Source of the DNA: Eubacterium sp. MSJ-21
GTDB lineage: Bacteria > Bacillota > Clostridia > Lachnospirales > Lachnospiraceae
Assembly (NCBI RefSeq): GCF_018918185.1
Contig: NZ_JAHLPZ010000007.1
Location: 62,001 to 126,000 of the forward strand
Direction of reading: 5' to 3'
Length of the DNA: 64,000 bases
How positions within the stretch are numbered: the stretch's first letter is position 1; each line of letters starts with the position of its first letter. A program made the translations under genes and the position numbers. The notes beneath the pieces were generated by a model. The model had not been told where the DNA came from, made no database searches, and saw only the letters and a list, made by a program, of their open reading frames with translations. Positions 49,287 to 58,368 of this stretch are shown piece by piece.

Positions 49287-49562
49287 ATGGACCAGAGAAT
49301 CGGGGAAACATGTGACAAATTGACAGAAATTGCAGATACCTTATATCAGGGTAATACAGTGAAGGGAATCGCAGATATGGGAACGATCATTCTGGATCTG
49401 ACGATAATCTGTGACTTAATACAAGATGAAGCGGTTAAAGTGAAATTGGTACAGGATGCGCTGACACCAATCCTACAGGCGATGGAAGCCCGGGATGGTA
49501 TATTGCTTGCGGATGTAATAACGTATGAACTGCTTGAACTATTGCAGTCTCTTGAGGATTAA
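49287..49562 (+). CDS. Small helical protein of unknown function
   Basis: The 91-residue acidic protein is all helix (CDKLTEIADTLYQGNTVKGI, VITYELLELLQSLED). It has GAGAGGG before ATG 49287 and ends 6 bases before the first Maf gene, so the two are probably one unit. It resembles small helical partners or chaperones. A similar N-terminal helix pattern (LLADIIEMQLL, ADVITYELLELL) occurs in the second Maf protein at 51.4 kb (about residues 70-85: VLLADIIEMQLLIDL), hinting at a common module. Confidence 0.5.
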   Translation: MDQRIGETCDKLTEIADTLYQGNTVKGIADMGTIILDLTIICDLIQDEAVKVKLVQDALTPILQAMEARDGILLADVITYELLELLQSLED

Positions 49563-49568
49563 GTGATT

Positions 49569-51422
49569 ATGATATATGAACAGAATTTAAGGCAATTAGA
49601 GTCCGCGCACTACGATATATATGAGAAAATAAGCGAACCGGATTTTACTTGGGATGAAGAACGGGCGCAGATGGAATATGCAAAAAATGGGGAACCGGTG
49701 CTTATATATATTTCGGATGATGGTTCGAAGGAATATCTGAGCTCTCGTTATAATCCGACGAGAGAAGCAGAAAAATATATGGAAGACAGCGTTGATTTGC
49801 CGGAAAAAGCGACGCTGGTGTTGATGGGATTTGGAAATGGTGCACATATTCGAGAATTTATGTCAAAATCAACGAGGGATGACACGAATTGTATCGTATT
49901 TGAACCGAGCAGGGATATATTCATGCGCGTCCTGCATGATATTGACATAACAGATATATTAGAAGATAAGAGAGTCCATATCGTGGTGAATGAGATAAAT
50001 GATGAGATGGCTGGAATCTATGTGGATATATATATTTATTCGGAAAACCAGAAGACCAACAAGCATATTTCCCTGCCAAAATATCGACAGTTATTTTCGG
50101 AACCATGTAATCAGTTTCTGGAAATCTTAAAAAATAGATACGAAGATATCGAGGTTGAGAAAAATACGATACGCGTCTATGGAGAACAGGCAGCATATAA
50201 TGGGATTCAAAATCTATGTTACCTGCCGGGGTGCTATAGCAGTGCGGGATACATAGGAAAGTTTCCGAAGGAACTGCCGGGAATTGTCGTTGCGGCAGGA
50301 CCTTCTCTGGAAAAAAATGTGGAGCTGTTAAAAAAAGCAAAGGGACATGCTTTGATCATTGCCGTTGATACAGCGGTAAAGACGGTGATGCGTCATGGAA
50401 TCATTCCGGATATGGTAATATCCATTGATAATCATAAACCAGTTCGACATTTTGAGGTTGCAGGATTGGCAAAGGTTCCTTTCTTAGCGGAAATGGCTAT
50501 GAATACGGAGGTTTTGGAGTTCCTGCAGCCGGAAAAGCTTATCTTTTATTCGGCAGATACACCGGTGTGGGGTAAGCTGTTTAAAGAAGTGGGCAGCGAG
50601 ATCCGACAGATCTATGCGGGAGGAACGGTTGCAATCGATGCGATGGCGAATCTGGTTGAATGGGGATTTCAGACAATTATCATGGTAGGACAGGATCTGA
50701 TGCTGACGGACAATAAATTCCATGCCGGTGAAGGCGAGATAAAGGACATGTCAGACCTGCCATACAGAGTAGTAAAAGTAAAAGATATATATGGAAATGA
50801 TGGTTATACGACTGCAGATTTCAATATTTATATTCGGGAGATAGCGAAGGTTGCCGGACGTTTTGATGTGAGATTTATAGATGCAACCGAAGGCGGTGCA
50901 CTTATAGAGAATACAGAGATCATGACGCTGCAGGAGGCAATCAATACATATTGCACGAAAGCGTATGATATTGATGGTTTGGTAAATGATAATCGCCGCC
51001 TGTTTGTAGGATCGCAAAAGGAACTGCCACTGCAGAAACTGTACGAGATGAAAGAACATTTATCCAGTATGAAGGAATCTTTGGAACGTGGGATTGATGC
51101 CTGCGGGCAGGGACGCAGCTTGCTGGAACATAAGCAATATGATATACAGAAGCTAAAGGCAGTGAATGCAATTCTTGAGGACGTAGATGCCCAGTATGCG
51201 GAGTTTGATGAAAGCGTTTATGTATTGAAATGTGAACCGATGGGCTATTATGAGTTTGAGGATGCGTTTTACGTTGTCGAGGATGACCATATTCAGGAGG
51301 CTATCCGGATGTATGAAAAGTCTTCGAAGTATTACCAGAGTATCGCCGAAGGAATTTCCAAGGTAAAGGGTATGGTCGATCAGGCGATTGCACGATGGAA
51401 GAGGATGTATGATCTGAAGTAG
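49569..51422 (+). CDS. Motility accessory factor, Maf glycosyltransferase 1
   Basis: The 617-residue protein has the MAF_flag10/DUF115 core with VVAAGPSLEKNVELLKKA (about 240-258), FAVDTAVKTVMRHGIIPD-type and VGQDLMLTD motifs (the ATG start, 49569, follows GAGGA; a GTG at 49563 is in frame). Maf proteins transfer nonulosonic acids such as pseudaminic acid onto flagellin serine or threonine before export. The pse genes downstream supply the donor. A second Maf gene follows. Confidence 0.88.
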   Translation: MIYEQNLRQLESAHYDIYEKISEPDFTWDEERAQMEYAKNGEPVLIYISDDGSKEYLSSRYNPTREAEKYMEDSVDLPEKATLVLMGFGNGAHIREFMSKSTRDDTNCIVFEPSRDIFMRVLHDIDITDILEDKRVHIVVNEINDEMAGIYVDIYIYSENQKTNKHISLPKYRQLFSEPCNQFLEILKNRYEDIEVEKNTIRVYGEQAAYNGIQNLCYLPGCYSSAGYIGKFPKELPGIVVAAGPSLEKNVELLKKAKGHALIIAVDTAVKTVMRHGIIPDMVISIDNHKPVRHFEVAGLAKVPFLAEMAMNTEVLEFLQPEKLIFYSADTPVWGKLFKEVGSEIRQIYAGGTVAIDAMANLVEWGFQTIIMVGQDLMLTDNKFHAGEGEIKDMSDLPYRVVKVKDIYGNDGYTTADFNIYIREIAKVAGRFDVRFIDATEGGALIENTEIMTLQEAINTYCTKAYDIDGLVNDNRRLFVGSQKELPLQKLYEMKEHLSSMKESLERGIDACGQGRSLLEHKQYDIQKLKAVNAILEDVDAQYAEFDESVYVLKCEPMGYYEFEDAFYVVEDDHIQEAIRMYEKSSKYYQSIAEGISKVKGMVDQAIARWKRMYDLK

Positions 51423-51433
51423 GAGAAGTCTAT

Positions 51434-53128
51434 ATGGACAAAGGTCAACTGTATCAATTAAATCAGCGGTTGCAATACCGGTGCCGGTGTGTGGTGGATG
51501 TATTAAGATGTCAGAACTATTATACAGGGATGCAATATCTGAAAAACATTCGAACAGATCTGGAACAGTTTGTCAGCTGTGCGATTCAGGATCCTGATAT
51601 TCTGGGAGAGAATATGCAGTTGTCGCTTGTGCAGACGCTACAGGCGGTGATGCAGGCACAGGAAAACGAGGATTATGTATTGCTTGCAGATATTATAGAG
51701 ATGCAGCTTCTGATCGATTTAGATATGATTCAGAATAACCTGCGGGATCAATTGGCTGTGTTTGATGATGAATCTGAAATCTGGGCGAAGAATATTGCAT
51801 GGATAAATAAAAATACAAATCTGGCAGATACGGCTGTTCGGATTCGTGAGGTCTGCAAACGGCAGTCCGATGCGCTGGGACGAGAGATCTGGACGGAGCA
51901 GACAAATACGGGAGCTAAGACGCTTGCTGCGAAGGATGCGAGGGGCGTGTATTATTTTCATAGTAATGTTGATCCATATTATGAGGCACGGCGATTTGCA
52001 GATTGGTACTATACACCGGAAAAAAGGGAATACGTGGTATATGGTATGGGACTTGGATATCACGTGGAAGCCCTTTTGGATATGGATGAATCGATTACAA
52101 TCCGGGTTTTTGAACAGGATATCAAAGTAATCTATTATTTCCTGCGAAGCAGACTACAAAATAAGATATTAACGAATTCGCATATTGAGATAATGTATGA
52201 TCCGGAATGGAAGGAATTTGCAAAAAACTTAGAGACGAATCCGGTTGTTGTGGTTCATTACCCGTCTTTACGCCATATCGGACAGAAAAATATTCGCGAA
52301 CGGATGGAATATATGTTTATCCGCGATAGCGGGATTCGCAATCAGCACAACCTGATGGTATCGAATTTCCGTGAGAACGAATTGCATTGTTTGCATAATG
52401 TAGATGAATTGCAAGAACAGTTTCGGGGGAAACGTGCAGTGATTGTGGCGGCGGGGCCTTCTCTGGATCGCAATATAGATCAATTAAAGCAAAAACCGTC
52501 GGATGTGTTGATAATCAGCGTAGGAACCGTTTTCCATAAGCTGATGCAATGTGGTATAGGTGTCGATTACGTGATCGTATCTGATGCGCAGCCGACGATT
52601 CGAGATCAGTTTTGCCGGGATTTCGATAGAAAGATACCTCTTTTGGTTCTATCAACGGCTAGTAAGTGTGTGGCGACAGAATATGCCGGAGAAAAATATA
52701 TCATCTATCAAAAGGACTATCCGTTGTCGGAGGATGCTGCACGCGTCAAACGATGCAATATCTATGAGACTGGTGGTTCGGTATCCACGACGGCACTTGA
52801 TGTCTGTCTGCGATTGGGTTGTAAATCGGTTGCCTATATAGGACTGGATCTGGCGTATACAGAAAGCCGAAGACATGCGGCTGGAACGACAGGGGTAGAA
52901 CGCATTGATACGACGGATATGAAACTGGTCGATGGATATGAGCTTGTAGATGCGGATAATATGAAACACATGCAGGTTGCATCCTCACATTTGTTCGATA
53001 TGTATCGGCAGTGGATTGAGAAACGGGTTTCCAAAGCTTCCGTCCCTGTATTTGACGCAACCGAGGGTGGTTCGATTATCAAAGGACTGGAAATTGTAAC
53101 ATTGAAAGATTATTTGCAGAATAACTAG
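51434..53128 (+). CDS. Motility accessory factor, Maf glycosyltransferase 2
   Basis: The 564-residue paralogue has the same core, VIVAAGPSLDRNIDQLKQ (about 338-355), and GLDLAYTESRRHA near 475. Its first 100 residues are a helical domain like the small 91-residue protein. It begins 11 bases after the first Maf with GGAG before ATG 51434, and is followed by pseB. Two Maf proteins may serve two flagellins or two sugars. Confidence 0.85.
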   Translation: MDKGQLYQLNQRLQYRCRCVVDVLRCQNYYTGMQYLKNIRTDLEQFVSCAIQDPDILGENMQLSLVQTLQAVMQAQENEDYVLLADIIEMQLLIDLDMIQNNLRDQLAVFDDESEIWAKNIAWINKNTNLADTAVRIREVCKRQSDALGREIWTEQTNTGAKTLAAKDARGVYYFHSNVDPYYEARRFADWYYTPEKREYVVYGMGLGYHVEALLDMDESITIRVFEQDIKVIYYFLRSRLQNKILTNSHIEIMYDPEWKEFAKNLETNPVVVVHYPSLRHIGQKNIRERMEYMFIRDSGIRNQHNLMVSNFRENELHCLHNVDELQEQFRGKRAVIVAAGPSLDRNIDQLKQKPSDVLIISVGTVFHKLMQCGIGVDYVIVSDAQPTIRDQFCRDFDRKIPLLVLSTASKCVATEYAGEKYIIYQKDYPLSEDAARVKRCNIYETGGSVSTTALDVCLRLGCKSVAYIGLDLAYTESRRHAAGTTGVERIDTTDMKLVDGYELVDADNMKHMQVASSHLFDMYRQWIEKRVSKASVPVFDATEGGSIIKGLEIVTLKDYLQNN

Positions 53129-53146
53129 ATGGGAGGAAATATAGAT

Positions 53147-54136
53147 ATGCTGAATGGAAAAAATATCTTGATTACCGGAGGAACCGGATCTTTTGGCAAT
53201 CATTTTGTCGATTATGTGTTGGAGCATTATAATCCAAATAAAATTATCATATATTCCCGCGATGAATACAAGCAGTTCATCATGGCGAACAAATATAAGG
53301 AGCATAAGGATGTGCTTCGATTCTTTATCGGAGATGTGCGGGATAAGGCGCGGTTTACGCGTGCGTTAAATGACGTGGATTACGTGATTCATGCAGCGGC
53401 GATGAAGCAGGTGCCGGCGTGTGAATATAACCCGATTGAGGCGGTTAAGACGAATATCAATGGAGCTATGAATATCGTGGATGCGGTATTGGATTCTCCA
53501 TCCGTGAAGCGGGTGGTGGCACTCTCTACAGACAAGGCGGTCAATCCAATCAATCTGTATGGAGGGACAAAGCTGGTATCCGATAAGTTATTTATCGCAG
53601 CAAATGCATATGTGGGAAATCGGGATTTGAATTTCTCGGTTGTGCGTTACGGAAACGTAGCAGGCAGCAGAGGCTCGGTAATTCCGTTCTTCCAGAACCT
53701 GATTGATAAGGGAGAACGTGCACTTCCAATCACAGATTATCGTATGACACGGTTCTGGATTGATCTGGAGCAGGGCGTAGAGCTTGTAATTAAGGCTTTG
53801 TCTGAGGCAAGAGGTGGTGAGACTTTCATATCGAAGATACCATCCTTCAAGATTACGGATCTGGCACAGGCGATGCTGCCAGGCTGTGAGATGCCGGAGA
53901 TTGGAATCCGGGAAGGTGAAAAACTGCATGAGGTTATGGTGACAAGAGAAGACTCTATGACGACATACGAGTATGATAAGCACTATATCATTTATCCGCA
54001 TTTCGATTGGTGGAAAGATCGTGGAAATGTAACAGGAACGAAAGTAGAACAGGGATTTGAATATAGTTCGGGCAAAAATAACGAATGGCTGGATGTAGAG
54101 GCATTGAAAGAACGGCTGAAGAAGATGAAGGGATAA
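53147..54136 (+). CDS. pseB: UDP-GlcNAc 4,6-dehydratase, inverting (PseB)
   Basis: The 329-residue SDR enzyme does the first step of pseudaminic acid synthesis. The Rossmann motif is TGGTGSFGNHF near the N-terminus. The HAAAMKQVPACEYNP and TDKAVNPINLYGGTKLVSD segments, with YGGTK, are hallmarks of the FlaA1/PseB branch. The start is ATG 53147 after GGGAGG; the earlier ATG 53129 lies upstream of that ribosome site. Confidence 0.92.
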   Translation: MLNGKNILITGGTGSFGNHFVDYVLEHYNPNKIIIYSRDEYKQFIMANKYKEHKDVLRFFIGDVRDKARFTRALNDVDYVIHAAAMKQVPACEYNPIEAVKTNINGAMNIVDAVLDSPSVKRVVALSTDKAVNPINLYGGTKLVSDKLFIAANAYVGNRDLNFSVVRYGNVAGSRGSVIPFFQNLIDKGERALPITDYRMTRFWIDLEQGVELVIKALSEARGGETFISKIPSFKITDLAQAMLPGCEMPEIGIREGEKLHEVMVTREDSMTTYEYDKHYIIYPHFDWWKDRGNVTGTKVEQGFEYSSGKNNEWLDVEALKERLKKMKG

Positions 54137-54139
54137 AAA

Positions 54140-55186
54140 GTGAAAAAATCAATACAGATCGGTAAAAATTACATCGGACCGGAACATCCAACCTATATTG
54201 TGGCGGAGATGTCTGCAAATCATAATATGGATTTTGAACGCGCGAAGGCAATTATAAAGGCAGCGGCGCAGGCTGGTGCAGATGCAATCAAGATTCAGAC
54301 ATATACACCAGATACAATTACGATCGAGAGTGATAAACCAGCCTTTCGAACAAAAGGAATCTGGGAAGGACGGACGTTATATGAATTGTACGGAAAGGCA
54401 TATACACCGTGGGAATGGCAGGAGGAGCTGCAGACCTATGCGCATGCGTGCGGGATTGATTTCTTTTCTTCTCCGTTTGATTTGACAGCGGTTGATTTCT
54501 TGGAAAATCTGCATGTATCGGCGTATAAGGTGGCGTCCTTTGAGATTAATGATATTCCATTTATAAGAAAGATTGCAAAGACCGGGAAACCGATTATTAT
54601 GTCCACAGGAATTGCGTATCTGGAGGATATTAATCTTGCGGTTCGGACATGTTTGGAAGAGGGAAATGATCAGGTGATTCTGTTAAAATGCATATCTTCT
54701 TATCCGGCACCTTACGAGAATATGAACTTGAATGTAATTCCGAATATGAAGGATACATTTGACTGCATATGCGGTCTGTCAGATCATTCGATGGGAACCG
54801 AAATTGCAGTTGCCGCAGTTGCGCTGGGAGCGAAAGTAATTGAGAAGCATTTTACCTTATGCAGAGCAGATGGCGGAGAGGATTCACAGTTTTCCATGGA
54901 ACCACAGGAATTTAAGAGCATGGTACAGCAGATTCGAAACGTGGAGAAAGCGTTAGGGACTGTAACATATGCACTGAATGATGCACAGATAGACAGCCGG
55001 ATATATTCCCGATCCCTGTTTGTCGTGAAGGATATCAAGCAAGGGGAAGTATTCACTCCGGAAAATGTCCGGTCGATTCGCCCGGGGATTGGCATGCATA
55101 CAAAGCATTGGGATGAAATTCTGGGAAAACACGCGCGATGCGATATTGAAAAAGGGACACCGATGGATTGGAAATATGTGGAGTAG
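54140..55186 (+). CDS. pseI: Pseudaminic acid synthase (PseI)
   Basis: The 348-residue NeuB-family enzyme condenses PEP with 2,4-diacetamido-2,4,6-trideoxy-altrose. It has ANHNMDFERA, ADAIKIQTYTPDTIT, FFSSPFDLTAVDFLE, KVASFEI, STGIA and LSDHSMG motifs, and a C-terminal antifreeze-like SAF domain (about 285-348). The FDLTAVDFLE form is typical for PseI rather than NeuB. GTG 54140 is the start, only 3 bases after pseB. The downstream neighbours pseF and pseG agree. Confidence 0.9.
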   Translation: MKKSIQIGKNYIGPEHPTYIVAEMSANHNMDFERAKAIIKAAAQAGADAIKIQTYTPDTITIESDKPAFRTKGIWEGRTLYELYGKAYTPWEWQEELQTYAHACGIDFFSSPFDLTAVDFLENLHVSAYKVASFEINDIPFIRKIAKTGKPIIMSTGIAYLEDINLAVRTCLEEGNDQVILLKCISSYPAPYENMNLNVIPNMKDTFDCICGLSDHSMGTEIAVAAVALGAKVIEKHFTLCRADGGEDSQFSMEPQEFKSMVQQIRNVEKALGTVTYALNDAQIDSRIYSRSLFVVKDIKQGEVFTPENVRSIRPGIGMHTKHWDEILGKHARCDIEKGTPMDWKYVE

Positions 55187-55189
55187 GAT

Positions 55190-56239
55190 ATGACGGAACT
55201 AGAGCAGGCAATCAGTGAGAAATTTCATAGACCTTATGCAGTTTTTACGGGAAATGGAACAACCGCGATGTATCTGGCATTTCAGGCATTGGAGCTTCAA
55301 GCGAAGAAAGTTTTGTTCCCGGGGATTTCGTGTACGAACCCGGTAAATGCCGCTATTTTTGCGGGATACGAGGTCGATTTTTGCGATATCAATCTGAAAG
55401 ATTATACTATTGATACAGATGAATTAGAGCGACTGCTTCGGACAGGACAGTATGGAATTGTGGTGCCTACACATATTTATGGACATCGATATGATGAAGA
55501 GAAAGTTCGGGATTTGTGCAGGGAATATCAAGCAGTGTTGTTTGAAGATGCAGCACAATCTTTTTATGTGAGTGAATCAGCAGATTTGTCGGTGATGAGT
55601 TTTGGACATACGAAGGTATGTGATACACCGCTTGGTGGAGGCGTGATTTTGACAGCGGACGCACATCTGGCGGAAAAGATAGCCGGGGGGCGTATGAAAT
55701 TAGAAGATAAACAAAGTCTGCCGGATACATTATTTGATGAATATCGAGAACGGTATTACGCTGTTACGAAAGCAGGATTGACCTGGGAAGAACGCAACAA
55801 ACGACTGAGAGAATTGCAGCTTGATAGCCGACAGTATTTTATATATGATCTGCAGGATAATCCGGCTATTATTAAAGAATTGAAAGTGCTGGAGGAGACG
55901 GTTGAGAATCGACGACAAAAGGCACTTATCTATGAAAATGAGCTGCAGAAACCATATGTGATTCAGGCGAAGAAAGATGATCTTTTCTGCTGGCGGTATA
56001 CGTTTTTGTATAAGGGAAATCGTGATGAACTTTTGAAACGCACGCGGGAAAGAGATATTGATATCAGCAGCTGGTATGTGTCTCTGGCGGGAATCTATAA
56101 AGGTGAGCATTTAAAGAATTCGGATGAATTGGAGAAGCGGGTTGTGAACTTGTGGGTGGATGCCTCGCATGGAGTAAAAAAGATTCGGGAGGACATTGCC
56201 TCGATCAACCGGATTATGGAGGAAGAATATGCAGGATAG
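55190..56239 (+). CDS. DegT-like PLP aminotransferase, divergent
   Basis: The 349-residue protein has the DegT/DnrJ/EryC1 core: GNGTTAMYLAFQAL, VPTHIYGH, FEDAAQSF and SFGHTKVCDTPLGGG, which holds the likely PLP lysine. The usual GxNxR motif near residue 240 is absent, and the region after the lysine is unusual. It starts 3 bases after pseI and overlaps the methyltransferase gene by 11 bases. It may add an amino group to a side sugar or act on a different scaffold. PseC is encoded separately at 60.6 kb. Confidence 0.65.
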   Translation: MTELEQAISEKFHRPYAVFTGNGTTAMYLAFQALELQAKKVLFPGISCTNPVNAAIFAGYEVDFCDINLKDYTIDTDELERLLRTGQYGIVVPTHIYGHRYDEEKVRDLCREYQAVLFEDAAQSFYVSESADLSVMSFGHTKVCDTPLGGGVILTADAHLAEKIAGGRMKLEDKQSLPDTLFDEYRERYYAVTKAGLTWEERNKRLRELQLDSRQYFIYDLQDNPAIIKELKVLEETVENRRQKALIYENELQKPYVIQAKKDDLFCWRYTFLYKGNRDELLKRTRERDIDISSWYVSLAGIYKGEHLKNSDELEKRVVNLWVDASHGVKKIREDIASINRIMEEEYAG

Positions 56240-56915
56240 CAGAAAGCAATGGACGACAATGCATCAGAATAACCGATACAGACCCAAGTATCCATCAGAG
56301 ACGGTTGTACAGTTTGTCTTCCGCAATTTTGTCCGTGATGGAAAGACGAAAGTGCTGGATCTTGGATGTGGTGCAGGAAGACATGTATTTTTTATGGGAA
56401 AAGAGAATATTATTCCGTATGGACTCGATTTTTCGGATGAAGGGATTCGTTATACGAAGGAGATGCTGATCGCACAGGGAATGGAGCAGTATGCGGAGAA
56501 TGTGCAGGTTGGAACTTTGACGGATCTGCCATATGAAGATGAGTTTTTTGATGGGATTGTATGTTATGGAAGTTTGTATTATCTGGATTGGAAATCGATA
56601 GGACAGGCTGTAACAGAGATGCGGCGTGTCTTAAAAAAAGGCGGGAAGCTGTTCCTGGTTGTGCGTTCTATAGAGGACTATCGATATAAAACGGAATGGG
56701 CATTGGAAGGAGAACCACATACGATTATTGTGCATGAGGAAGATGATAATAAATGTGCACATAGTGAAAATGGTATGTTGATGTATTTCTTCGATGAACA
56801 GGAACTGCGTGGATTGTTCGATAAGTTTGAACATTTGGAAATTGATTATATCAAAGAGACGCATGATAATCAGAAATTCTGTGACTGTAATTATATATTG
56901 ACGGCAGAGAAGTAA
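56229..56915 (+). CDS. SAM-dependent methyltransferase (class I)
   Basis: The 228-residue protein has the SAM site KVLDLGCGAGRHVFFM (about residues 38-53), LDFSDEGI and FDGIVCYGSLYY, the usual Methyltransf_11 layout. Start ATG 56229 follows GGAGGAAG and lies in the end of the aminotransferase gene. The substrate is unknown; in this cluster it probably methylates a sugar. Related to methyltransferases in nonulosonate loci. Confidence 0.75.
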   Translation: MQDSRKQWTTMHQNNRYRPKYPSETVVQFVFRNFVRDGKTKVLDLGCGAGRHVFFMGKENIIPYGLDFSDEGIRYTKEMLIAQGMEQYAENVQVGTLTDLPYEDEFFDGIVCYGSLYYLDWKSIGQAVTEMRRVLKKGGKLFLVVRSIEDYRYKTEWALEGEPHTIIVHEEDDNKCAHSENGMLMYFFDEQELRGLFDKFEHLEIDYIKETHDNQKFCDCNYILTAEK

Positions 56916-56927
56916 AGGAGAGATGGA

Positions 56928-57653
56928 ATGATGGTGCTTTCCGGACATCAGCCGAATTACTGGCCATATCCCGGCCTGATCGGCAAGATAATGAAATCAG
57001 ACAAGTTTATGTTTGTAACAAAAGTTCAGTTTGAGAAGAAGAGCTGGCAGAAGCGAAATCGCGTCCGAACCAAAGAAGGTTGGACATATATACAGATTCC
57101 TACAATCACAAAGGGAAAGATGGAGCAGAATATCTGTGATGTCATGCTCAACAATACGGAAGATTGGAAAGAAAAAAATTATAAAACGATTTCTCTTCTA
57201 TATGGAAAATCGCCATATTGGAAAGAATATAAAGATTTTCTGGAGGATCTGTATTCTAGAAATTGGGATCGGTTAATGGACATTGATATCTATATTATGG
57301 AATATTTGTTTCGACTGCTGGATTTTCAGACGGAAATTTTATATGACCGGGATTATGAGTTTGAAGGGAAAAAGACGGATATGCTGGTAGATATGTGCAG
57401 GAAGACCGGATGCGATACCTATCTATCCAATCTCGGGAGTTCTGCATATGTGGATATATCCTGCTTTACAACGCAGGGATTAAATCATCGGTATATTAAT
57501 TATGTGGGAGAACCATACAAGCAGCAGTTTCCGGGATTTGAGGATGGACTTACAATTCTGGATATGCTTATGAACTGTGGAACAGAAAAAACAAAAGAGA
57601 TACTGATGAAAGATTCGAATTACCAGTTTAGTGAGATAAATAAAGATCTATAG
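56928..57653 (+). CDS. WbqC-like family protein
   Basis: The 241-residue protein begins LSGHQPNYWPYPGLIGKI and has KRNRVRTKEGWTYIQIPT and YLSNLGSSAYVDISCF, as in WbqC proteins found in O-antigen and nonulosonate clusters. The enzymatic role is not established; it may use an activated sugar. AAGGAGAG lies before ATG 56928. Position is between the methyltransferase and pseF. Confidence 0.8.
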   Translation: MMVLSGHQPNYWPYPGLIGKIMKSDKFMFVTKVQFEKKSWQKRNRVRTKEGWTYIQIPTITKGKMEQNICDVMLNNTEDWKEKNYKTISLLYGKSPYWKEYKDFLEDLYSRNWDRLMDIDIYIMEYLFRLLDFQTEILYDRDYEFEGKKTDMLVDMCRKTGCDTYLSNLGSSAYVDISCFTTQGLNHRYINYVGEPYKQQFPGFEDGLTILDMLMNCGTEKTKEILMKDSNYQFSEINKDL

Positions 57654-57665
57654 GCAGGTGCTCAT

Positions 57666-58364
57666 ATGAAAAATACAGTGGCAGTCATAACTGCTCGTGG
57701 GGGAAGTAAAAGAATCCCGAAGAAAAATATAAAAGAGTTTTGCGGGAAACCAATCATAGCATATGCGATTCAGGCAGCGATTGCAAGCAACATATTTGAT
57801 GAGGTTATGGTATCTACGGACAGCGAAGAAATTGCAAAGATCGCACGAGACTATGGTGCCGTTGTGCCATTCATGCGCAGTGAGAAAAATGCGGACGATT
57901 ATGCAACGACGGAAGATGTGATCATGGAGGTTGTAAATCAGTATAAGGAGCGGGGAAAAGCGTATGCATATGTATGCTGCTTATACCCGACAACACCGTT
58001 TATAACCAGTTCAATCCTGAAGGAAGCAGTGAAAATTATGGTGCAGGAAAATCCTGCAGTCGTAATACCGGTTGTGCAATTTTCATATCCTCCACAGCGT
58101 TGTTTTGTCATTGATGAAAATGGGTATGCAAGGTTTAAATATCCGGAATATGTAAAGACCCGCTCGCAGGATTTGGAGAAGCAATATCATGATGCAGGAC
58201 AGTTTTATATTTATCATGTGGAAAAGCTGTTTGCGCATAATGGTATCATTGAAGATGATTTTAAACCAATCATACTTCCGGAAATGTGTGTGCAGGATAT
58301 AGACACGTTGGATGACTGGAAGATGGCAGAGATGAAATACCGATTGGTACATAGCGAGGTATAA
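57666..58364 (+). CDS. pseF: Pseudaminic acid cytidylyltransferase (PseF)
   Basis: The 232-residue enzyme makes CMP-pseudaminic acid, the donor for Maf. The nucleotidyl motif ITARGGSKRIPKKNIKEFCGKPI (shortened) and VSTDSEEIAKIA are as in NeuA/PseF. The small size and the PPQRCF segment fit PseF. AGGTGCTC lies before the ATG. pseG starts 5 bases after its stop. Confidence 0.92.
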   Translation: MKNTVAVITARGGSKRIPKKNIKEFCGKPIIAYAIQAAIASNIFDEVMVSTDSEEIAKIARDYGAVVPFMRSEKNADDYATTEDVIMEVVNQYKERGKAYAYVCCLYPTTPFITSSILKEAVKIMVQENPAVVIPVVQFSYPPQRCFVIDENGYARFKYPEYVKTRSQDLEKQYHDAGQFYIYHVEKLFAHNGIIEDDFKPIILPEMCVQDIDTLDDWKMAEMKYRLVHSEV

Positions 58365-58368
58365 TAAC

